This document shows positions 57,101 through 64,000 of a stretch of 64,000 nt of DNA, piece by piece. The stretch covers positions 130,978 to 194,977 of the forward strand of contig NW_024468544.1 in the NCBI RefSeq assembly GCF_001632365.1, in the 5' to 3' direction. Position numbers and translations under genes: made by a program. Numbering within the stretch: the stretch's first letter is position 1; each line of letters begins with the position of its first letter. The stretch is from Laetiporus sulphureus 93-53 (taxonomy: Eukaryota > Basidiomycota > Agaricomycetes > Polyporales > Laetiporaceae). The notes below the pieces were generated by a model, which ran no database searches, was not told the origin of the DNA, and saw nothing but the letters and a program-made list of their open reading frames with translations.

Positions 57101-60100
57101 GGTCTGGCCAGAGTTCCCATAGACATTGTAACAGTACCTACTCACTCTCGCATGTACCAGTTTCAGATTTTCTATATATTGCATCAACTGGTTCGTCAAA
57201 ACATGTGATCGATTTACCTGTTCACCTCAAACAGGAAGTAAGGGAAGTCCAGACTGAGGCGCTCCTCGACTCAGGAGCATATTCTTGTTACATCAATCCA
57301 CAGCTGGTTGATCGATTGAATCCTGCTACGATCTCTCTCGAGAAAGAGATCAGGGTTTATAATGCAGACACGTCACACAACAAGGGTGAAATCATTAAGA
57401 AAAGGGTTCTTCTAAGTATAACTATCGGAAACCATACAAGCAGACAGAGCCTTCTTGTCACGGATATAGGTCACAAAGATGTTATACTAGGCATGAGTTT
57501 CCTCAAGAAGCACAATCTCGAAGTGAATTGGGGAAAACTTACCATTGAGTTCACCTGATGCCCACAATGATGCACATCCTCACAGGTAGCAGTCCAGGAG
57601 GAGGACCTGAAAAACACAAACATCCCCCACATCGAAGACCTAATGGAGTTCATCGGTTCTCAGGAGTTAGATGACAACTGGAATGACATGGACAGCTTCA
57701 TTAGATGGGTGTCATTATCAGAAGACCCTGATGTGCAGGCCGTAGCATCACTTATCATGGGTCTTGACACCAAGAGAAATCAGGATAGAGTGCCGCAAAA
57801 TGGAGAACAGGACAAAGACTACTGATCAGCCTATGTCCCCAAACACTTTCACGAGTATGGCGATGTGTTCTTCAAGAAGCAGTCAGAACGAATGCTCACA
57901 AGAAAGCCCCTATGATCATCCAATCGAACTTGTTCCAGAGGCATTGTTACCATGCCCGGCAAAGTTATATCCTATGAACCTACAGGAAAGAAATTCGCTT
58001 GACACATGGATACACCAAGAGTTGGCCAAGGGATACATCAAGAGATCAAGGAGTCCAACAGCAGCACCCGTCTTCTTCATCAAAAAGAAAGATGGCTTAC
58101 TGAGGTTAGTACAAGACTACAGGAACCTCAACGCAGTAACAAAGAAGAACAAGTTCCCAATCCCACGCATTTCGGATCTCATCGACAGACTCTCACAAGC
58201 TAGCATATTTACAAAGCTTGATCTGAGATGGGGGTTCAATAACATAAGGATTAGGGAAGGAGACAAAGAAAAAGCTGCTTTCATTATGCATCGTGGCCTC
58301 TTCGAACCCACCGTAATGTACTTCAGTTTCTGCAATGCTCCTAGCACCTTCCAAACAATGATGAATACAGTCCTCAAGGACTTGATTCGCACTGAAAAGG
58401 TGGTAGTCTACCTAGACAACATCCTCATCTTTACGGATGATCTCAAAGAACACCAATGACTAGTAAAAGCAGTTTTACAGCACCTCCGAGACAACGACTT
58501 GTATGCCAAACTGGAGAAATGCTTCTTTGAACAGTCCTCAATCGAGTATTGTGGCATGATCATCAGCAAGAACTCGATACAGATGGACCCTGCTAAAGTC
58601 GAAGGTGTCCTTGGCTGGCCAGCACCTACTAAGGTCAAACAAGTACAGGCCTTTTTAGGATTCGTGAATTTCTACAGGCAATTCATAAAGGACTTTGTGA
58701 AACTTGCACAACCTTTAACGCTTCTCACCTGTAAGAACATGCCCTGGCAATGGAAGGAAGAGCAAGACCAAGCCTTCAGTGCACTCAAAATGGCATTTAC
58801 ATCAGCCCCAATCTTACAACTCCCCAACGACGCTGCACCATACCATCTAGAGACAAATTCCTCAGACTACGCAACTGGGACAGTACTCGAACAACTGGAA
58901 GAAGACAAGCTATGGCATCCAGTCACATACTACTTCAAATCACTCAACGAACATGAGCAAAACTATGAGATTTATGACAAAGAGATGCTTGCAATCATTC
59001 AGGCACTAGAAGAATACCAGCACTATCTAGAAGGACATCCAGAATGAATTGAGATTTGGTCAGATCATCTCAACCTTACATACTCCCACCAGACACAAAA
59101 GTTATCCTGGCACCAAGCACGCTGGGCATTATTCCTCATGCGATTTAACTTTGTACTTAGTCACTGACCTGGAAAGACTATGCTATGTGCTGATCCTCTG
59201 TCCAGGAGGCCAGACCATGAGAGGGGGGTAGACAGTGACAATTCGAACCAAATGCTGTTAAAATCCAAATTTTTCGCTATCAATGCGATTCGACCCACTC
59301 ACGCTTCTGAAGTTGATGATGCTCAACTACTGGAAAGGATCAAGAAGGCACTCACAGATAACACAATGACCAAGGAGGATTATCGTGCACTTTTGACTAC
59401 AGGACAGCGTGAATTTGAGAAAAACCTCGCAGAATGGAACTTTGAGCATGGACTACTGCTCTATCGTGGAAAGGTTTATGTCCCCAAGGATCAACAGCTA
59501 TGCCTCAACCTAATAAAGCTCCATCACGACACATTACCAGCCAGACACCCAGGCAGGTTCAAGATGTTGGAGCTCATTACTCAGAACTATTGGTGGCCAG
59601 GAATGTTTGTAATGGTTAAGAAATATGTACAAGGTTGCGACAGTTGTCAACACAACAAGTACTCAAGGAAAAAACCATATGGACTATTACAACCCAATGA
59701 TGTACCAGGAGGACCATGGGAGATCATCACAGTCAATCTTATCACTCAACTTCCTCCAGCCATGGACTTTAGGAGAAAAAAGAAGTTGGCAATACTTGTC
59801 ATCGTAGACAGACTCACGAAACGAGCGCACTTCTATGCAACAGATGACACAGTTACCTCGTCGCAAGTCGCTAACGTATTCTATAATGAAGTCTTCAAAC
59901 TCCACAGATTACCTCGACAAATTATCTCAGACAGAGGTACTCAATTTGTGAGTAAACTATTCCAGGAGTTCTGCCAGAAGCTCAGTATAAGGTCTACAAT
60001 GTCTACAGCATATCACCCCCAAACAGACAGTCAGATGGAAAGGGTTAACCAGGTGTTGGAACAGTACCTTCGCATGTACTTCAACCACAGACAAAATGAT

Positions 60101-61316
60101 TGGGTCTACTATCTGTCAACAGCAGAATTTTCATACAATAACCAGACCCATGAGTCCACCGCGCTTTCTCCATTCTTTGTCAAATACAGCTGACAAATAA
60201 AAAATGGCACCTGACGTACATGAATCAATATGTCATCCTTCATTGGAGCACCTATTCACTCACCGAGCCGAGGCATAAGAACAGGCAAAGGCAGCATTGG
60301 AAGTTTCAGCTTCACGGATGAAATGATACTTCGACGAGAAAAAGGGAGAAGTCCCATTCAAAGTCAGAAACCTAGTACTACTCAAAGGGAAAGATCTCAG
60401 GGTAAAAGTCAAATCCGTGAAGCTAGGCACACAAAACTTCGGACCTTACAAGATACTTCAGAAGCTAGACCCAGTCACGTTCAGACTAGAGCTGCCTAAG
60501 CAAATGAAGGTCCATCCGGTCTTCCATGCTAGCAAGTTGATCATGTACCATCAAGACATGGTCACAAACCGCGAACCCCCAAAGCCCCCAGCTATAGAAA
60601 TTGAAGGAGAATCAGAATTCAAAGTTGAAGAAATTCTAGATTCTAAGGTGGTGAGGGGAAGGGTCCAATACCTCATCAAATGGAAAGGCTACGACCATTC
60701 CGACAATACATGGGAACCCCAAACAAATCTCACCAATGCCAACGAACTTCTTCAAGAATTCCACCAGCAACACCCAGACGCACCCAAAGCGCCAATCAGG
60801 GTTGTCACATTCGGTGGAAAACACTTCGAACTTTCCTCATATGAACTTGCACTGAAATCCACACACAGAATTAACATGTCTGATCACCCAGACGAGTTCT
60901 TCCTATATTGCAAAATGACTGACCTCACCAAATCACCAAAGAAATTCTCAAGTGAGGCAGCTAAATGGGATATTTTTGCTGCAGAAATGCATGAAATTCC
61001 TCTACGTTCATGAGCTGTAATAGGAACTGGAGTCGCCATTGACCCTCCAAAACACACCTACACACAAATAGCTCCATGAAGTGAACTGGCTTCTCAAGGA
61101 ATTGACATCAGTGCAGGAGTCGTTGATCCAGATTACACTGGAGAACTTAAGGTCATACTAGTCAACACAACAGATTTCATATTTTCGGTCAAGCCAGGAG
61201 ACAGGATAGCCCAGATAATATTCGAGTATTATGCAGAAGGGCTTCCCTCCAGAAGCTATCAGCCGTTATGAGCAACACGAAGAGGGAACAAAGGTTTTGG
61301 CTCCTCCGAACAATGA
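57076..61316 (+). pseudogene. pol of copy IV: PR-RT-RNase H-integrase-chromodomain-dUTPase
   Basis: The frame is -1 relative to gag, beginning in the 25-nt overlap. Protease LLDSGAYSCYI (57260-57300); RT LVQDYRNLNAVTKKNKFPIP (58105) and YLDNILIF (58410, second Asp is Asn); RNase H ETNSSDYATG (58850); integrase HHCC (59520-59660), TVNLITQLP, IISDRGTQF, MERVNQ; chromodomain [20 protein letters not shown] (60630) and DNTWEP; then dUTPase. The integrase ORF is open for 337 codons (59180-60193). Frameshifts near 57910 and 60195-60300, and about eight stops. Confidence 0.92.
60928..61316 (+). pseudogene. dUTPase domain of copy IV pol (all five motifs)
   Basis: In the same phase as the chromodomain. 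Motif 1 [11 protein letters not shown], motif 2 YTQIAP-stop-SELA, motif 3 GIDISAGVVDPDYTGELKV, motif 4 VKPGDRIAQII and motif 5 RRGNKGFGSS, with canonical spacing over about 128 residues. Three stops (after PLRS, in motif 2, and before ATRRG) inactivate it; the motif-2 stop sits where the family has Arg. dUTPases keep dUTP low and so limit uracil incorporation during reverse transcription; this role in the element is inferred. Confidence 0.9.
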
Positions 61317-61321
61317 GCCTT

Positions 61322-61334
61322 GAGAGGGGGGTAG
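61322..61334 (+). other. Polypurine tract of copy IV
   Basis: GAGAGGGGGGTAG immediately before the 3' LTR; the copy III equivalent is GAGAAGGGGGTAG. Confidence 0.85.
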
Positions 61335-61625
61335 TGTCACAGATTTTCACCACAAAGTCCACACGTGACTTTTCTCATGCCACAGATCACATGCTACACC
61401 AATATCCCATGCCACTCAGCCACAAACGTGACACGTAGGGATCAGGTGATAGTCCACATCACATGTTATGGTCCAGACCCATGGATGATACGGTCGGACC
61501 TGTCAATTCCAGGATACAATAGGGGCACCCATTTGAGAACAAAGGAACAAGGACTATTGTTATGCATCGGCCTCCCACTTCCTATTAGTTTAGCCAGAAG
61601 CTTAGATAGGCACGATTTTAGCACA
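61335..61625 (+). repeat. Truncated 3' LTR of copy IV (about 290 bp)
   Basis: Matches the first part of 53862-54571, lacks about 32 bp between short AGAT repeats (near 61607), and stops soon after AGGCACGATTTTA, where unrelated DNA begins. No target duplication can be recovered. Confidence 0.85.
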
Positions 61626-61779
61626 ATCAAGCTCATCAATATCAGTGCACAGGGCATCACCCCCATCTGCATCATAGAGCAGGTACATATCACTTTAAGA
61701 CATATAAAAGGGTCAATGCAGGGCATCACTCTAATGAGTAGAAGAGGGGATATGCATATGATGAAGCATGACAGGCCTA
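61626..61779. other. Junction sequence between element IV and the heptad minisatellite
   Basis: AT-rich, no feature recognised apart from two GGGCATCACYC-like segments (61654 and 61723), about 69 bases apart. Confidence 0.3.
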
Positions 61780-62545
61780 TGATAACATAGCATGAAAAGT
61801 TTATAATGAGCAGTACAAAGCCATTGACAAGCAATATGAGGCTTATGATGAGCAACATGAGGCCTATGATGAGCAATGTGAGGCCTATAATAATGCAGTG
61901 CTACAGATCTATGACAAGCAGCATAAGGTCATTGATGGGAAGTGTGAGGTCATGAAAAGGCAGCACAAGAACATTGTTAAGCAGCTCGAGGCCATCAACA
62001 AGGAGTTGAGATCATGGAAAAGCAGTGTGAGGATGGTGACAAGCAGCTTGAGATTCTTAACAAGCCACTTGAGACCTTTGATGGAAGTGCAAGGCCATCG
62101 GCAGGGAGCATAAGGTCATTAGCAGGGAGCACAAGATGATCAGCAAGCAGCTCAAGGCCTTTGACAGGAAGTGCAAGGTCTTTGACAGAAATTACAATAC
62201 CTTCTACAAGCAGTGTGAGGCCATGAATAGGCAGCATGAGAACATCAATGAGCAGCTTGAGGCCTTCAATAAGGATCTTAAGGTCATAAAAAAGCAGCAT
62301 GAGGATGCTGACAAGCTGCTCAAAATATTTGACAAGCTGCTTGAAACCTCTGACAGGCAATGCAAGGCCTTCAGCAGGTAGTGCAAGGTCAGCAATAAGT
62401 GATGCAAGGCCTTTGACAAGCAGCTCAAGGCCTTTGACAGAAAGTGCAATGCTGTCAACAGGCAGTGCAAGGCCTTTAACAAGAAGCTTGAGGCCTTCAA
62501 CAGGGATCACAAGGCCATCAACAAGCAGTGCAAAGTTATCACTGT
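61780..62545. repeat. 21-bp minisatellite encoding heptads (about 36 units)
   Basis: A degenerate 21-base unit of the type GCCTTTGACAAGCAGCTCAAG tandemly repeated. On the plus strand it encodes seven-residue units such as AFDKQLK, AFDRKCN, AVNRQCK and AFNKKLE (open 62136-62381), a coiled-coil-like pattern. Other frames read LALPVKG-type units on the minus strand (open for 194 codons, 61995-62579). Frameshifts break the plus frame, so a current protein is doubtful. Confidence 0.88.
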
Positions 62546-64000
62546 GAATGGTTGATGAGAGGTGAGCATCAATTGCCAAATGTAATGAGAGCTTTGCTCA
62601 GATGGCTGATTTTCATTAGAGTGATGGCACTCATTTGTCCTGAAGTTCTTTAAGAAATGTTGAATGATTTTGATTGTTTATCTTGCATACATCAGTCTCT
62701 TTGATATCACAAGCTTTGAATTCAGTTATTGCATCTATGTATATTGTGGTGAATCAGTTGAATGTGTATATCTATGCAATCATTCTGTACTAGTAGACTA
62801 CTTGGATAATATTATCTCTGCTTTGACAATTCATATGCATTCAGATAAATAAGCTCATAATGATGGTGGTATAGAATATAGTATACATAATGTGCAACAT
62901 GAAAGGACATCCACCACAATCTATGGCATAAGTGTGCCTCGGCCAACTCCATGCTATCATACATATCATCTGTATAATCTGTCAATATTTAATGCAAGCA
63001 TGGCAGATGGTGAAGGTGGTGAGTTAAAGAACATACACTGCATCATATACACTATGTGTGCCCCTGCCATTCAACTTTTCTCCAAAGTTCACTCCACCAC
63101 AGTTCAGCTAAGGTCTGTCTGCACCATGCTGTATGCAGCTTTGTGATCTATGCACTATCAGTTCATGCTTCTTTAATTCATGGCACTAGCTGATAAGGAC
63201 CATGATGCATAGCAGATATCAGATACCAGATATGAGAATGGTGCAGATACATGAGACATCCAAGCCCAAGCCAGAATCTCATTACAAAGTTAAGATTGTG
63301 CCATCCTTATTGCTAGCAGCTATACTATGCTATCTTTGCATTTATGGTGAATTTAGCACAGCAAAGCTTGCAGGTGTCAATGCACAGGATCTTACCTCTG
63401 TCTCTACCCTGACACAGATACATCTTCAAAATATGCAAGAAAAACAATGTACAGCATCACTGCAATAAGTAAAGGAGGAAATGTGCACCTGCAAAGCAGT
63501 GTGAGAAGCCAGAGACAGGCACCACAATATGCAGGTTCTAGCCAAGTTGTTTTATGATCATGAGCACCTGTTTAAGCAGCTAGACTAGAAGATGGTGCAT
63601 CTGATGCTCCAAGCACTCACACTGCTCATTGTGATGCCATTCTTTCTTGTGGGTGATGCACTTAGGGAAGCAGGCAAGTTTATATAAAATATTTAGAGCT
63701 TGTTGACATTGTGGCCACAAGAGTATCACAAACTTAGGACGCAGAGTGCCGACTAAGCCTATGACCTTATGATCAAACACTTACTGACTGTTGTCGATGT
63801 AGGGATGGACACAAAGATGATCAAGGTGAAGCAGTACCTTTCAAGTGGGTACTGGTGACACTATATGGATAGACGTAGCAGAGATGAGAATAAGTCTGGG
63901 GGACTTATGCGTCTCAGAGCTCTGGCTTATATACATGAGTGGAGGGACCCTTGGTACCCTGATACCCCAGAACCGCTAGCTAATGGACATTGTCTGATTG
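62546..64000. other. AT-rich terminal region without a convincing gene
   Basis: A plus frame of 88 codons (63202-63468) has one hydrophobic segment (IVPSLLLAAILCYLCIYG) but no support from context. From about 63850 the sequence GACACTATATGG and GCTTATATACATGAG resembles LTR promoter sequence, but without a second copy I cannot call it. Confidence 0.35.

Larger units (their letters stand above)
53862..61625 (+). mobile_element. Family-A Ty3/gypsy chromovirus-type element, copy IV (3' LTR truncated)
   Basis: 5' LTR 53862-54571, pre-gag frame, gag, pol through a complete dUTPase, purine tract, and only about 290 bp of the 3' LTR. Opposite orientation to copies I-III. The internal sequence is very close to copy III in RT/RNase H (a few differences in 182 codons at 58499-59047). 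Confidence 0.95.

Noticed and set aside
61995..62579. 194-codon minus-strand frame with LALPV-type heptads
   Set aside because: Explained by the 21-bp period, which leaves several frames open at once; no independent evidence of coding.
63847..64000. Possible start of another LTR (TGACACTATATGG, then a TATA-like sequence)
   Set aside because: No second copy or coding region in the window to support it.
1..64000. tRNA, rRNA or other structured RNA genes
   Set aside because: I scanned by eye for tRNA arms and conserved rRNA segments and saw none convincing; a covariance-model search would be needed to exclude them.

Overview
This window looks like a transposon-choked stretch of a filamentous fungal genome, most likely an Agaricomycete (Basidiomycota); I cannot name the genus. 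The evidence is several kinds of Ty3/gypsy retrotransposon, a DD34E Tc1-like transposon, very short GT-AG introns (52 and 55 nt), a BTB/POZ-family gene of the type expanded in mushrooms, and nonsense codons that look like C-to-T / G-to-A decay. I see no intact housekeeping gene. A 723-base run of N at 36649-37371 shows it is a scaffolded assembly.

Layout. 1-10360: two minus-strand partial copies (I and II) of one gypsy family, called family A, separated by a minisatellite-bearing spacer. 10361-13333: decayed single-copy material, including the 3' end of a ZIP-type zinc transporter and an uncharacterised protein fragment. 13485-17340 and 31544-32320: a degenerate tandem array that keeps one reading frame for over 3 kb. 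It is split by a 14.2-kb LTR element, V (17341-31543). V has LTRs of about 1.8 kb. Its gag-pol lies on the minus strand, and two intron-containing genes lie on the plus strand, antisense to gag-pol. 32321-35455: a diverged plus-strand relative of V (VI), consisting of LTR plus gag only. 35456-38130: AT-rich satellite DNA with 11-bp and 82-bp units and the assembly gap. 38133-38850: an RT/RNase H fossil. 39343-48971: a Tc1-like transposon interrupted by an almost complete family-A element III, with a TCAAC target duplication. 48972-53861: an AT-rich locus with an inverted duplication of a BTB/POZ gene; the right copy is cut by family-A element IV (53862 to about 61625). 61780-62545: a 21-bp minisatellite encoding heptads. 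The rest to 64000 has no convincing gene.

Family A reads LTR (about 0.7 kb), a pre-gag open frame, gag (538-539 codons), a likely -1 frameshift, then pol with protease, RT, RNase H, integrase, chromodomain and a C-terminal dUTPase. It is therefore a chromovirus-type element carrying its own dUTPase. All copies are inactivated. The best candidate for an undescribed system is element V. Its antisense gene A carries a Zn2Cys6-like cysteine cluster, gene B converges on pol so that the two stop codons overlap, and a small membrane-protein frame sits inside the LTR.
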